Shown here in pieces: positions 26,191 through 35,860 of a stretch of DNA of 64,000 bases; positions within the stretch are counted from its first letter, which is position 1; each line of letters begins with the position of its first letter. The stretch is from a bacterium. Lineage in GTDB: Bacteria > Planctomycetota > Planctomycetia > Planctomycetales > Planctomycetaceae. The stretch covers positions 46,378-110,377 of the forward strand of contig WGMU01000003.1 in assembly GCA_016124895.1 (NCBI GenBank). Direction: 5' to 3'. Below the pieces are notes generated by a model. The model was given only the letters and a program-made list of their open reading frames with translations. It was not told where the DNA came from and did not search any database. Position numbers and translations under genes: made by a program.

Positions 26191-29049
26191 ATGAGGAGCC
26201 TGATTGTGCGCAGCCATTCCGTTTTCGTATTCGCTCTTCTGACGATTTTCGCGGCTGGCGAATCAGCCCGAGGTGCTGACTTTGATCTCGTCATTGCAGG
26301 CGGGCGGATTGTCGATGGCACGACGGCTCCCTGGTACGTCGCGGATGTCGGCATTCGCGACGGCCGGATTCAGAAGATCGGCCGCATCGATCCCAACACT
26401 GCGGGACGACATATCGATGCAATGGGGCTGATCGTGGCACCCGGCTTCGTTGACATGATGGGACAGACGGCGACACCGCTAATAGAGAAGCCTCAATCTG
26501 CGATCAACCTGCTGACTCAAGGGATCACGACGATTAACTGCGGCGAGGGTTCATCCGCTGCTCCCCTCGGTCCTGACGAGGCGACCCGGCTCGGTTATTC
26601 GACACTGGCCGAGTATTTTCAATTACTCCAAATGAAGGGTCTGCCGGTTAACGTCGCGCAAACTGTCGGACACACGCAGATCCGTCGCATCGTGCTCGGC
26701 GACGTCGACCGCCGCCCGACAGAAGTCGAAATTGAACAGATGCGGGCTCTGGTTCGCGAAGCGATGGAGAGCGGGGCGATCGGCGTGTCGACCGCACTGA
26801 TTTACCCGCCAGCGGTTTACGCTCAGACGGAAGAGATCGCGGCACTCGCGGAAGTCGCCGGGAAGTATGGCGGACGCTACTACACACACATGCGGAACGA
26901 GGGCGATCGGTTGCTCGAAGCGATTGATGAAGCTCTCGAAATCGGCCGACAGGGCAAAACCCCGGTTCACATCTTTCATCTGAAAGCGGCGGGCCGTCAG
27001 AACTGGGGCAAGATGCCGCTGGCCATCGCTCGCATCAAGGCCGCTCGGTCAGCGGGCCAGGAAGTCGCGGCCGACATTTACCCGTACATCAATAATGGGC
27101 TCGGGATTGCCGCTTTGATTCATCCTCGCCATTTTGCCGAAGGCCGTGAGAAACTGATTCGTCGTCTCGACGACGAGAAGCTGCGAGCAGAGATTCGTAA
27201 CGAGATGGAGACAACGGATGGCTGGGAGAACTGGTTTCGACACGTTGGCCACGACTGGGGCCGGATCGTCATCGGTCAGACTGGCGATCCCAGCTACAGC
27301 GACCTGGCAGGCCAGACCATCGCCGCAATGGCAAAAGTCCGTGACGAGGATCCCTGGGACACGTTCTTCAATCTCGTTCGCGGTGGAGCCTTCGCGCTGC
27401 CGCAGAGCATGACAGACGCGAACAAGATTCTCGCCCTGCAGCAGGAATTCGTTTCGTTCTGCACCGATGTCGGCCCGGCCGGAGGCTCACGCATCGCCTC
27501 ACACCCGCGCGCGTTCGGATCGTTTCCGCGCCTGCTCTCACACTACGTGCGCGATCTCGGAGCCATCTCGCTTGAACGGGCGATCGCTCAGGCCAGCGCC
27601 GTCGCGACGAACGAAATTCTCGCCCGCGATCGAGGCCGGATTGCCGAGGGGCTCGCGGCCGACATCGTCGTGTTCAATTTCGAGCAACTGGCCGACCGAG
27701 CGACATTCGCCGAGCCCGACGCTCTGTCGAACGGTATGAAATATGTCGTCATCAACGGAGCGGTCGTGCTCGACGATGGCAAGTTCACCGGCAGGCTGCC
27801 CGGCCGAGTGCTTCGCGGTCCGGGCTGGGATCCGAACAGGGCACCATCGCAAATCTCAACCGGTGCGGCGGAGCCACGGATGGGCAGCTACGACCGGATG
27901 ATGAGTGAGTTTCTGAAAACGCACCGGGTTCCCGGGGCTGCTGTCGCCGTCACCGACCAGGGGAGACTGGTTTACGCACGAGGATTCGGTTACGCGGACA
28001 TCGCCGATCGTGAGCCGGTCGAGCCGACGAGTCTGTTCCGCATCGCGAGTCTCTCGAAGCCGATCACCGCGGTGGCCATCCTGCAACTCGTCGAGCAGGG
28101 CAAGCTGAAGCTCGACGACGCTGTCTTCGACATCCTGAAACTCGACAATGAGATCAAAGCCGCCGGTGAGAAGTTCGACGCCCGGCAGCGGCAGATCACG
28201 ATTCGCCACCTGCTCGAACATCGCGGTGGCTGGGATCGCGATCAGTCGTTCGACGCGATGTTTCAGTCAGTCCGCTTTGCCGAGGAACTCGGTGTCCCTG
28301 CACCAGCCGGCCCGCACGAGGTCATCCGGGCCATGCTGCGTCAGAAGCTCGACTTCGATCCGGGACACCGCTACGCGTACTCGAATTACGGTTACTGCCT
28401 GCTGGGCCGGGTCATCGAAAAACTGACCGAGCAGCCGTACGAGGACTACGTGAAGCAGCACGTACTCGCTCCGCTCGGCATCACCTCAATGAGAATTGGT
28501 CGAACGCATCTCGAAGACCGCTCGCCAGGCGAAGTCCGGTACTACCATCCCGGCACCAGCCAGTCAGTCTTTCAGCAGAATCTCAAGGCCGAGGTCCCCT
28601 CGCAGTACGGTGGCTGGTACCTCGAAGCGATGGATTCTCACGGCGGCTGGATTGCTTCCGCCGTCGACCTCGCCCGCTTCGCCTCTGCCTTCGACGATCC
28701 CGACAACTGCCCAATCCTGAGTGCCGAGAGCATCCGCACGATGCACACCCGGCCGGCCGGTCTTGCCGGGCACGAGGAAGACGGATCGGAAAAGCCCGTT
28801 TATTACTCGCTCGGCTGGAGCAACCGCGTGCTTGACGGCGGCCGACGGAACTATTGGCACACCGGGTCACTGCCCGGCACAGCGACGATCCTGATCCGCC
28901 GTCACGACGGCCGGAACTTCGTCGCCCTGCTCAACAGCCGAGTCAGCCCGACAGCCTCGCACCTCGGCCGTGAGATCGACAGCCTGCTGCACCGAGCCGC
29001 CGCCGAGGTGACCGAGTGGCCGACGGAAAACCTGTTTGAGGGTTTCTAA
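26191..29049 (+). CDS. Secreted D-aminoacylase-like/beta-lactamase-like fusion protein
   Basis: A 952-residue exported protein (signal peptide about residues 1-28). Residues 30-550 match the N-acyl-D-amino-acid deacylase branch of the amidohydrolases ('DLVIAGGRIVDGTTAPWYVADVGIRDGRI', 'GAIGVSTALIYPPAVYAQTEEIAALA', 'HIFHLKAAGRQNWGK'). The usual metal-binding HxH after 'PGFVD' is replaced by 'MMGQT', so metal binding is altered. Residues 570-935 are a class C beta-lactamase-like serine hydrolase with SxxK as 'SLSK' (near 618), YxN as 'YSN' (near 729) and 'HTGSLPG' (near 889). The pairing suggests work on acylated D-amino acids or peptidoglycan peptides. The exact substrate is unknown. Confidence 0.88.
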   Translation: MRSLIVRSHSVFVFALLTIFAAGESARGADFDLVIAGGRIVDGTTAPWYVADVGIRDGRIQKIGRIDPNTAGRHIDAMGLIVAPGFVDMMGQTATPLIEKPQSAINLLTQGITTINCGEGSSAAPLGPDEATRLGYSTLAEYFQLLQMKGLPVNVAQTVGHTQIRRIVLGDVDRRPTEVEIEQMRALVREAMESGAIGVSTALIYPPAVYAQTEEIAALAEVAGKYGGRYYTHMRNEGDRLLEAIDEALEIGRQGKTPVHIFHLKAAGRQNWGKMPLAIARIKAARSAGQEVAADIYPYINNGLGIAALIHPRHFAEGREKLIRRLDDEKLRAEIRNEMETTDGWENWFRHVGHDWGRIVIGQTGDPSYSDLAGQTIAAMAKVRDEDPWDTFFNLVRGGAFALPQSMTDANKILALQQEFVSFCTDVGPAGGSRIASHPRAFGSFPRLLSHYVRDLGAISLERAIAQASAVATNEILARDRGRIAEGLAADIVVFNFEQLADRATFAEPDALSNGMKYVVINGAVVLDDGKFTGRLPGRVLRGPGWDPNRAPSQISTGAAEPRMGSYDRMMSEFLKTHRVPGAAVAVTDQGRLVYARGFGYADIADREPVEPTSLFRIASLSKPITAVAILQLVEQGKLKLDDAVFDILKLDNEIKAAGEKFDARQRQITIRHLLEHRGGWDRDQSFDAMFQSVRFAEELGVPAPAGPHEVIRAMLRQKLDFDPGHRYAYSNYGYCLLGRVIEKLTEQPYEDYVKQHVLAPLGITSMRIGRTHLEDRSPGEVRYYHPGTSQSVFQQNLKAEVPSQYGGWYLEAMDSHGGWIASAVDLARFASAFDDPDNCPILSAESIRTMHTRPAGLAGHEEDGSEKPVYYSLGWSNRVLDGGRRNYWHTGSLPGTATILIRRHDGRNFVALLNSRVSPTASHLGREIDSLLHRAAAEVTEWPTENLFEGF

Positions 29050-29132
29050 AGCCTCCCTGCTCCCTACAGAGTCCCGCCGGGTCCGATTAAAGTGCCGCTG
29101 CAAACGGAGTTTCTTTCGCGGAGAGCCGAGTG

Positions 29133-29636
29133 ATGGCAGATCAGGCAGACGCCGCTCCCTTAGTGGGAGTCATCATGGGCAGCCGTTCGGACTGGGAGAC
29201 CATGAAGAACGCGGCCGACATTCTCGAACAGTTTGGCGTGGGACACGAATGCCGCGTCGTGTCGGCTCATCGCACGCCGCAGTGGATGGCCGAGTACGCC
29301 GAAACAGCTGCAGACCGAGGCATCAAGGTGATCATTGCCGGTGCTGGCGGAGCCGCTCATCTGCCGGGTATGGTCGCCTCACAGACGGTGCTGCCCGTTC
29401 TCGGCGTGCCGGTGCAGAGCCGCGCTCTGCAGGGACTCGATTCGCTACTCTCAATCGTGCAGATGCCTGGTGGCATCCCCGTTGCGACGCTCGCCATCGG
29501 GACTGCCGGAGCGAAAAACGCTGGCCTGCTGGCCGTTCGCATCCTCGCGACGCACGACGAGCAGTTACGTGCGGCCCTCGAGAAGTTTCACCGCGACCAG
29601 ACCGACACAGTCCTTGCCGATTCGCAGCTCCCATGA
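29133..29636 (+). CDS. purE: N5-carboxyaminoimidazole ribonucleotide mutase
   Basis: A 167-residue class I PurE that moves the carboxylate from N5-CAIR to give CAIR in purine synthesis. Diagnostic stretches are '[21 protein letters not shown]', '[11 protein letters not shown]' with the active-site His, and '[28 protein letters not shown]'. Start chosen at the ATG 29133 (a GTG precedes it at 29130). The stop overlaps the purK start by four bases, the classic purEK arrangement. Confidence 0.94.
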   Translation: MADQADAAPLVGVIMGSRSDWETMKNAADILEQFGVGHECRVVSAHRTPQWMAEYAETAADRGIKVIIAGAGGAAHLPGMVASQTVLPVLGVPVQSRALQGLDSLLSIVQMPGGIPVATLAIGTAGAKNAGLLAVRILATHDEQLRAALEKFHRDQTDTVLADSQLP

Positions 29637-30763
29637 CTCAGCAGATTCTTCCCGGAGCAACGCTCGGCGTGCTCGGCAGCGGCCAACTCGGCCGGATGTT
29701 CGCCATCGCAGCCCGCCGACTCGGTTATCGCGTCCACGTTTACTCGCCGGACACCGACACACCGACCGGCCAGGTCGCCGATCGTGAGTTCGCGGCCGAG
29801 TATGACGACCTTGACTCGCTGGCCGAATTTTCCCGCAGCGTCGACGTCGTCACATTTGAGTTTGAAAACGTCCCGTCCAGCGTGACTGACTGCATTGAGC
29901 AGTACGCTCCGGTTCGTCCGTCTGGAGCCGTTCTCGGTGTGGCTCAGCATCGCCTGACCGAGAAGTCGACGCTGCGAAATGCCAGCCTGCCAGTGCCGGA
30001 GTTTCGCGCCGTGTCGACACTCGACGAACTGAACGCCGCCGTTGCCGAACTCGGGACACCGAGCGTCCTGAAAACCTCATCCAGCGGCTACGACGGCAAG
30101 GGGCAGCGTCTTCTGCGTTCGCCTGACGAAACCGCCGATGCCTGGGCGGAACTCAATACCGACGACGCGATCCTCGAAGCCTTCGTCGACTTCGACTGCG
30201 AAGTGTCCGTCGTTGCTGCCCGCAACGAGTCCGGCGAGTTCGCGGCTTACTCGCCGTTTCTGAACACGCACTCGAATCACATTCTCGACGTCACGCTGTG
30301 TCCGTCCGGTCTGGGCTCAGAAATCGAATCAGCCGCAGTCGGCATCGCGCGAACGGTATTCGAGACGCTCGACGTCCTGGGCGTCCTGTGCGTCGAGATG
30401 TTCGTCACGAAGGCCGGGGGGATTCTCATCAACGAACTCGCGCCGCGGCCGCACAACTCCGGGCATCTGACGATCGACGCGCACGTGACCTGCCAGTTCG
30501 AGCAGCAGGTGCGAGCCATCTGCAACCTGCCACTCGGCTCGACAACTCAGCACGGCCCAGCCGCGATGGCCAACCTGCTCGGTGATCTGTGGTCGAACGG
30601 CGAACCCGACTGGCTGTCGCTGCTGAGCCTGCCGGACGTCAAGCTGCACCTGTACGGTAAGAACGAAGCCCGCCCCGGCCGCAAGATGGGCCACCTCAGC
30701 GCCGTCGCCGCCGACCTGCATGCGGCCGAGCAACTCGTCCGCAACGCCCGCAACCGACTGTGA
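29633..30763 (+). CDS. purK: N5-carboxyaminoimidazole ribonucleotide synthase
   Basis: A 376-residue ATP-grasp enzyme that converts AIR, bicarbonate and ATP to N5-CAIR, the substrate of PurE. Visible are the N-terminal '[30 protein letters not shown]', '[11 protein letters not shown]', '[15 protein letters not shown]' in the ATP-grasp fold, '[21 protein letters not shown]' and '[18 protein letters not shown]'. The ATG overlaps the purE stop by four bases, so the pair is translationally coupled. Length is typical. Confidence 0.94.
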   Translation: MTQQILPGATLGVLGSGQLGRMFAIAARRLGYRVHVYSPDTDTPTGQVADREFAAEYDDLDSLAEFSRSVDVVTFEFENVPSSVTDCIEQYAPVRPSGAVLGVAQHRLTEKSTLRNASLPVPEFRAVSTLDELNAAVAELGTPSVLKTSSSGYDGKGQRLLRSPDETADAWAELNTDDAILEAFVDFDCEVSVVAARNESGEFAAYSPFLNTHSNHILDVTLCPSGLGSEIESAAVGIARTVFETLDVLGVLCVEMFVTKAGGILINELAPRPHNSGHLTIDAHVTCQFEQQVRAICNLPLGSTTQHGPAAMANLLGDLWSNGEPDWLSLLSLPDVKLHLYGKNEARPGRKMGHLSAVAADLHAAEQLVRNARNRL

Positions 30764-31154
30764 TTTCGGCAACTGGCCTCTACGCATGCCCGCTGCGTTT
30801 CGCTGCGAGACTCCCTGAATGCTGCGGGTCTCGCCAGCCTCCACCTCCGTCACAATCGTACTCCCCACAACACCCGTGCCGACGAGCAAGGGCACGATGC
30901 CTGCCCCACGGTCAGTCACACAGGGCGATTCGCGTCGTACCGCGACCTTTCTCAACAGACTGCTTACCGATGGCCCTGTCAGTTCGCGGAAAAGATCTCT
31001 CCCGGTAATCTCCGCATCGAATCTGCGGCAGGTGAACTCGTCAGGCTTTGGGCTCCGACTCGCAAATCGCGAGAACGCCAGACTCTGGCAGGTTCAGCGG
31101 CAAGGCGGCTGACTTTTCCAATCCCGGATGTCCAGGGTCAGAAAGACAGGAACA
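30764..31154. other. Intergenic region between purK and nadD
   Basis: About 390 bases without a convincing gene on either strand. CAGGAA before 31155 serves as the nadD ribosome binding site. Confidence 0.4.
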
Positions 31155-31745
31155 ATGCGAATCGGAATCTTCGGGGGAGCATTCGACCCGGTGCATTTCG
31201 GACATCTGCTGCTGGCCGAGCAATGCCGCGAGCAGTGCGGGCTCGATCAGGTCTGGTTCGTTCCGACGAAGATTCCGCCGCACAAACCGGAAGGTTCTCT
31301 GACGGACGACAAACACCGCGTCGAGATGCTCAAGCTGGCGATCGCAGGCATCCCCGAGTTTCAGGTCAGCCGCATCGAACTCGATCGCGCCGCGATTTCC
31401 TGGACCGTCGACACGCTTCGCAACCTGCGCAGTGGACGACCGGACGACGAGTTCTTCCTGCTGATCGGTGCCGATTCGCTCCGCGACTTTTCGACCTGGC
31501 GCGAGCCCGACGCCATCGCCAGACTGGCCACCATCGTCGCTGTTAACCGCGGCCCCGTCCTGCCCGCTGAACTGACCGACGGCGTGTCCGAAACAGTGAA
31601 GCGATCGCTGCAGGTAGTCGACATCCCTGGCGTCGACTACTCGGCCACCGACATCCGGGAACGCGTCGCCGAGGACCGCAGTATTCGCTTCCTCGTACCA
31701 CGCGCCGTCGAGGTCTACATTCAGCAGCACGGGCTGTATCGGTAA
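31155..31745 (+). CDS. nadD: Nicotinate-nucleotide adenylyltransferase
   Basis: A 196-residue nucleotidyltransferase that adenylates nicotinate mononucleotide to deamido-NAD. The fold's markers are 'MRIGIFGGAFDPVHFGHLLLAE' with the HFGH ATP site, 'VWFVPTKIPPHKP', 'FLLIGADSLRDFSTWREPD' and the C-terminal 'YSATDIRERV' for phosphate binding. I start at 31155, where CAGGAA is five bases upstream and the family fold begins; the frame is open to 31128. No other NAD genes are adjacent. Confidence 0.92.
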   Translation: MRIGIFGGAFDPVHFGHLLLAEQCREQCGLDQVWFVPTKIPPHKPEGSLTDDKHRVEMLKLAIAGIPEFQVSRIELDRAAISWTVDTLRNLRSGRPDDEFFLLIGADSLRDFSTWREPDAIARLATIVAVNRGPVLPAELTDGVSETVKRSLQVVDIPGVDYSATDIRERVAEDRSIRFLVPRAVEVYIQQHGLYR

Positions 31746-31785
31746 TGGGGAGACCTGCGCCAGTTCCTGGTTCTGAATTCTCACC

Positions 31786-32070
31786 ACAGAGGTCGCGAAG
31801 GAACACAGCGCGGCGGAGCCGCACGTCTCGATTTTCAGCCATGGATTCGCACAGATGAGCTGAGTATCGGATGTGTCGACAACAGATTCCCAATTGGTCA
31901 GTTGAGTGCCACTGCTGGCTTGTCCTGCATGCCCCCAAATCCACACTGCTGGGCAAGCCAGCAGTGGCACCCCAGACGGCGAGTTTCTTATCTGAAAAAC
32001 AAGTTGTTGCTCGTGAGCAATACAGAGATTGCCGGTATGACTCACTCTGTGCTCCTTCTGCGACTTCTGT
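31786..32070. repeat. Nested imperfect palindrome, planctomycete-type repeat
   Basis: Two pairs of inverted arms are nested. The outer arms are 31786-31808 and 32047-32070 (both contain ACAGA, GTCGC, GAAGGA and CACAG in order, with three differences). The inner arms 31906-31925 and 31951-31970 match at 19 of 20 bases and read GTGCCACTGCTGGCTTG outward from the left. Similar palindromes recur in planctomycete intergenic DNA. It lies between nadD and the PHP hydrolase gene, contains no gene, and could act as a transcription end or be a small non-autonomous mobile repeat. Confidence 0.7.
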
Positions 32071-32101
32071 AGTCAATCCCTGCTGCTGAGAAAGTGCTGC
32101 C

Positions 32102-34297
32102 ATGACTCGTCTGATCCTGATTGTCGTTGCCGCGCTGACAGTCGACTCGACCAGAGCCGCAAGCATCACACTGACCGACCGACCGCACCATCTGCGGCAG
32201 TCCGGCGAACGTGAGTGGGCCGAGTTTCCTGAGACGCCCGAGGCGGTGTCATTCGAAGCAACGTTCAACCTCGACAAACCGGCGGCGGCGTACTGCCTGC
32301 GGCTTCGGCAGCGGGACGTCAAGGAACGCTGGCGAGTGCGGCTGAACGATCGCGATCTCGCCACACTGCGGATCGACGAAAACGACATGCTCGTTTACCT
32401 GCCGGTTCCCGACGATGCGCTGCGAGTGGGTGAGAACCGGTTGATGATCGACTGCCCGAAATCCAAAGCGCCGGACGATATTCGCGTCGGGCCGATTGAC
32501 CTGCTCGACCGCTCGCGCGAGGAAGTGCTCAGCCAGTCGAAACTGATCATACGCGTGTTTGACAGTGCGAACCTCACGATCGGGAACACGTTTCGGGGCG
32601 GGCCGCCGACGATGCTGCCATCACGGATCACAATCCTCGACGAACACGGCACGCTGCGCGACACCGGCGCGGCATCGAACGATCATCTCGCGGTTCGGCC
32701 GGGGACGATTTACACGTCGACCGGCGAAGCTGAGATTCCGGTCGAACCCGGCGCGTACCGTATCGTCGCCGGACGCGGGTTCGAGTACTCGATCGATTCG
32801 CAGATCGTCACCGTCAACGCCGGCGAGACGCGCGAGGTGGGTCTCGCCATTCGTCGCGAAGTGCCTACTGAGGGCTGGGTCGCCTGCGACACTCATGTCC
32901 ATACACTGACGCACTCCGGACACGGTGACTGCACCGTTCAGGAGAGAATGATCACGTTGGCCGCTGAGGGCATCGAGCTGCCGATCGCGACCGACCACAA
33001 CGTGCAGATCGATCACGATCCGTTCGCCCGCGAGATGAAGGTCCGACAGTACTTCACGCCGGTGATCGGCAACGAAGTCACGACGAAGCTCGGCCACTTC
33101 AACATCTTCCCCGCCGATCGCGGAGCGCCGGCGCCCGACTATCGAGGCGACAACTGGCCGACGATCTTCGACGCGATCTACGCAACGCCGGGCGTCAAAG
33201 CAGTCATCCTCAACCACGCCCGCGATCTGCACGGGGGCTTCACGCCCTTCGGACCGCTGAACTTCAACGACGAGGTTGGCCTCAACATCAACGGCTGGCA
33301 GCTTCGCGCGAACGCGATGGAGACGGTGAACTCGTCAGCCAACCAGACGGACATCATGCAGCTCTTCCACGACTGGATGGCGGTGCTGAATTCCGGCCAC
33401 CAGATCACGCCGGTCGGTTCCAGCGATTCCCACGACGTCGCCCGCCACTTCGTCGGCCAGAGCCGTACCTACATCCGCTGCGACGATTCCGATCCGGGCG
33501 ACATCAACGTGAGCGCCGCCGCTGAGGCCTTCGTCGCCGGTCACGTCATGGTCAGCTACGGCCTGCTGACAAAGATGACGGCCAAAGGCGGCGCCGGTCC
33601 GGGCGATCTCGCGAAGCTGTCGCCGGATGCCGAATTCGTTGAACTCGACGTCGACGTCCTCGGCCCGCACTGGAGCCAGCTCGACCTGATTGAGATCTTC
33701 GCCAATGGCCAGCGCGTGTCGGGTTTCAATTTTGCCGAGTTTCCCAACCGTGAATCGCTCATGCGCGACTCACTGGCTCACGCGGAGTTTGACCCGTCGA
33801 ACGAGAGACCGGGCCACAAGGGCGGCATTGATGCCCGGATCGAGCGGCCAAAGCAGGACGTCTACCTCGTCGCGATCGCCACCGGTCCCGGCGTTCGCGA
33901 GTCGTGGTGGAAAGCCGCGAAGCCCTACCAGCCGGACTCGCCGGTGTGGGAGCCGACGTTTCTCGGCTGCAGCGGAGCGATCAAGGTCGATGTCGACGGC
34001 GACGGCCGCTTCAGCACCGCCGCCGACTACGCCCGCCGTGTCGTCACCGAGGCCAACGGCGACCTCGACCGCCTGCTGCAACTGCTGGCCGCTTACGACT
34101 CCACCGTCGCCGCCCAGGCAGCCCACCTCTATCAGACATCCCTCGGCGACCCGATCAAACTCGTCAAGTCCGGCCTGGAGTCCCCGGAAGCCCAGTCAAA
34201 GACCGGCGCGGCCGCTGACGAGACCCAGACCGGCATCCACCGCTACCTCGACGCCGTCCGCCGGAATCGAATCGCGGTCCTCTCGCAGTCGAGATAG
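32102..34297 (+). CDS. Exported CehA/McbA-type PHP-domain metallohydrolase
   Basis: A 731-residue protein with a signal peptide (about residues 1-19), a beta-rich N-terminal part, and a PHP metal site from residue 262: 'CDTHVHTLTHSGHGD', 'PIATDHN', 'TPVIGNEVTTKLGHFNIFP', 'VILNHARDLHGG' and 'PVGSSDSHDVARHF'. These His and Asp residues fit the CehA/McbA branch of PHP hydrolases, named for carbamate hydrolases but widespread as secreted enzymes of unknown substrate in planctomycetes. Residues 25-130 look like a carbohydrate-binding or Ig-like region. The gene is alone between a palindromic repeat and a toxin-antitoxin pair. Confidence 0.82.
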   Translation: MTRLILIVVAALTVDSTRAASITLTDRPHHLRQSGEREWAEFPETPEAVSFEATFNLDKPAAAYCLRLRQRDVKERWRVRLNDRDLATLRIDENDMLVYLPVPDDALRVGENRLMIDCPKSKAPDDIRVGPIDLLDRSREEVLSQSKLIIRVFDSANLTIGNTFRGGPPTMLPSRITILDEHGTLRDTGAASNDHLAVRPGTIYTSTGEAEIPVEPGAYRIVAGRGFEYSIDSQIVTVNAGETREVGLAIRREVPTEGWVACDTHVHTLTHSGHGDCTVQERMITLAAEGIELPIATDHNVQIDHDPFAREMKVRQYFTPVIGNEVTTKLGHFNIFPADRGAPAPDYRGDNWPTIFDAIYATPGVKAVILNHARDLHGGFTPFGPLNFNDEVGLNINGWQLRANAMETVNSSANQTDIMQLFHDWMAVLNSGHQITPVGSSDSHDVARHFVGQSRTYIRCDDSDPGDINVSAAAEAFVAGHVMVSYGLLTKMTAKGGAGPGDLAKLSPDAEFVELDVDVLGPHWSQLDLIEIFANGQRVSGFNFAEFPNRESLMRDSLAHAEFDPSNERPGHKGGIDARIERPKQDVYLVAIATGPGVRESWWKAAKPYQPDSPVWEPTFLGCSGAIKVDVDGDGRFSTAADYARRVVTEANGDLDRLLQLLAAYDSTVAAQAAHLYQTSLGDPIKLVKSGLESPEAQSKTGAAADETQTGIHRYLDAVRRNRIAVLSQSR

Positions 34298-34336
34298 TTC
34301 TCTTGATCGCTGAACCAATAATGGTACGCTCGACGT

Positions 34337-34687
34337 ATGAATGGTCGTCGTCTGCAGGTTGTCTTCTTCATGACAGATTCCGGCACGGAACCTGTCCGTG
34401 ACTGGCTCAAGTCTTTGGGCAATGACGATCGAAAGATCATCGGCGAGGACATCAAGACTGTTCAATTCGGGTGGCCGCTCGGAATGCCGCTTGTGCGCAA
34501 ACTGGAAACGGACCTCTGGGAGGTCCGTGTGCAACTGCCAAACCGCATTGCGCGAGTGCTCTTCACGGCGCAGGATCGCACGATGATTCTGCTGCACGGA
34601 TTCATCAAGAAGTCACAGAAGACACCGGCGGCTGATCTGAACGTGGCGAGGAAACGACTGGCTCAGTTCAAGGGACACGGACAATGA
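34337..34687 (+). CDS. HigB/Gp49-like RelE-superfamily toxin
   Basis: A 116-residue toxin-like protein of the phage-derived Gp49/HigB type. Features are 'FFMTDSGTEPVRDWLKSLGNDDRKIIGEDIKTVQFGWPLGMPLVRKLETDLWEVRVQLPNRIARVLF' followed by 'MILLHGFIKKSQKTPAADLNVARKRLAQF', a textbook ending with the 'HGF.KKTQKTP' region. Such toxins cut mRNA on the ribosome. It overlaps the downstream antitoxin gene by four bases. No clear ribosome binding site precedes the ATG. Confidence 0.9.
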   Translation: MNGRRLQVVFFMTDSGTEPVRDWLKSLGNDDRKIIGEDIKTVQFGWPLGMPLVRKLETDLWEVRVQLPNRIARVLFTAQDRTMILLHGFIKKSQKTPAADLNVARKRLAQFKGHGQ

Positions 34688-34980
34688 AATCAAAGAAGAA
34701 GAATCCTCATCTGGGCAGTGATTTCGACGACTTCCTGGCTGAGGAGGGGCTGCTGGCCGATGTCGAATCGGTCGCGATCAAGCGAGTCGTCGCCTTTCAG
34801 ATCGCGCAGTTGATCAAGCAGCAGAACATTTCCAAATCGGAAATGGCACGGCGGATGAACACCAGCCGTTCGTCGCTCGATCGTCTGCTCGACCCGGAGA
34901 ACGACTCCGTGACGCTGCAAACCCTCGAACGCGCCGCCCAGGCCCTGGGAAAACGACTCCGCGTCGAATTCGCTGCCTGA
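34684..34980 (+). CDS. XRE-family antitoxin (HigA-like)
   Basis: A 98-residue helix-turn-helix protein: 'AFQIAQLIKQQNISKSEMARRMNTSRSSLDRLLDPENDSVTLQTLERAAQALGKRLRVEF' is a Cro/C1 fold typical of antitoxins of Gp49-type toxins. It should neutralise the toxin encoded just upstream and repress their promoter. The ATG overlaps the toxin stop (ATGA), supporting coupled translation. Confidence 0.9.
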   Translation: MKSKKKNPHLGSDFDDFLAEEGLLADVESVAIKRVVAFQIAQLIKQQNISKSEMARRMNTSRSSLDRLLDPENDSVTLQTLERAAQALGKRLRVEFAA

Positions 34981-35189
34981 ATCAGGTACTCGAAGCAACG
35001 CCACCAGGCGCGATGATCCCAGCGGAACAGCCGAGCTATCCGATCGAGGCCAACCGAGAATCTGCCCCCTTCCTGCAACTGCTTGCCGTCATCCGCCGCA
35101 GCTGAATTGCTGTTCTCTCGAACGAGGGCTGATTCTGAGACTGGCGGTTATTTCAACCTGAACGATACACGAGTTATTGGAGCAGTCCG

Positions 35190-35761
35190 TTGGACGATTT
35201 ACTGTCCACTGTCGTTACAAGTGCGTTGGTGGCGACAGTGGCCAATGCGATCCTTAACGCGTGGCTTGATAGCAGAAAGGCGAGACACGAAACGCGCTTC
35301 AATGCGCTTGCCGCGGCAGTGACACTGGAAGGTTACGCGATTACATGCGCTGAGAAACTCTGCGATCACGATCTCGCTGATTCATCAGACGGCCACGCAG
35401 GGACTCATCTCGCCAGTGTCCCAGCGTTGCCCGACTTAGCTGTTGTCACCGGTTTCTTACGATCTGATTTTCTGATGTTTCTTGTTCGCCCTCGAAAGGC
35501 CGATATTGCCGATCGCTTGTTGACGTTTCCGCAGGAAGTACGACAAGCAGATCAAGCCGTGAGTTTTTGGTGGGCGTCGTCGGTGATCTTGACGTTACTC
35601 GAGGAGCGGCTGTTGAAGAAGCAGCACGCATCGGAATCGCAAGTCTGAAACTGGCTACTGACATTCGGTCAGTCTTCAAACTCCCCACCCGTTGTCTTGT
35701 TTTCAAGAACTTCGATGTACGAGCTGTCCTTGAAAAACAACTTGGTGTATCGGAACCATGA
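35190..35761 (+). pseudogene. Frameshifted conserved hypothetical membrane-anchored protein
   Basis: The first frame (35190-35648) gives 'MDDLLSTVVTSALVATVANAILNAWLDSRKARHETRFNALAAA...' with an N-terminal helix and the style of a widespread uncharacterised family. It turns non-conserved after 'AVSFWW'. The next frame continues it naturally: 'GVVGDLDVTRGAAVEEAARIGIASLKLATDIRSVFKLPTRCLVFKNFDVRAVLEKQLG', ending 35761. A single lost G in the run at about 35571-35574 would explain it and restore about 190 residues. The break could be a true mutation or a base-calling error. Function of the family is unknown to me. Confidence 0.65.
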
Positions 35762-35860
35762 TCCCGAAATCCCGAATCCCGGAATCGCTTTAGGTCGTCC
35801 ACTGCTGGAATTCCACGTCGAGACCGAAGTTACGGAATGATCATCGCAGAAGGTCAGCAC

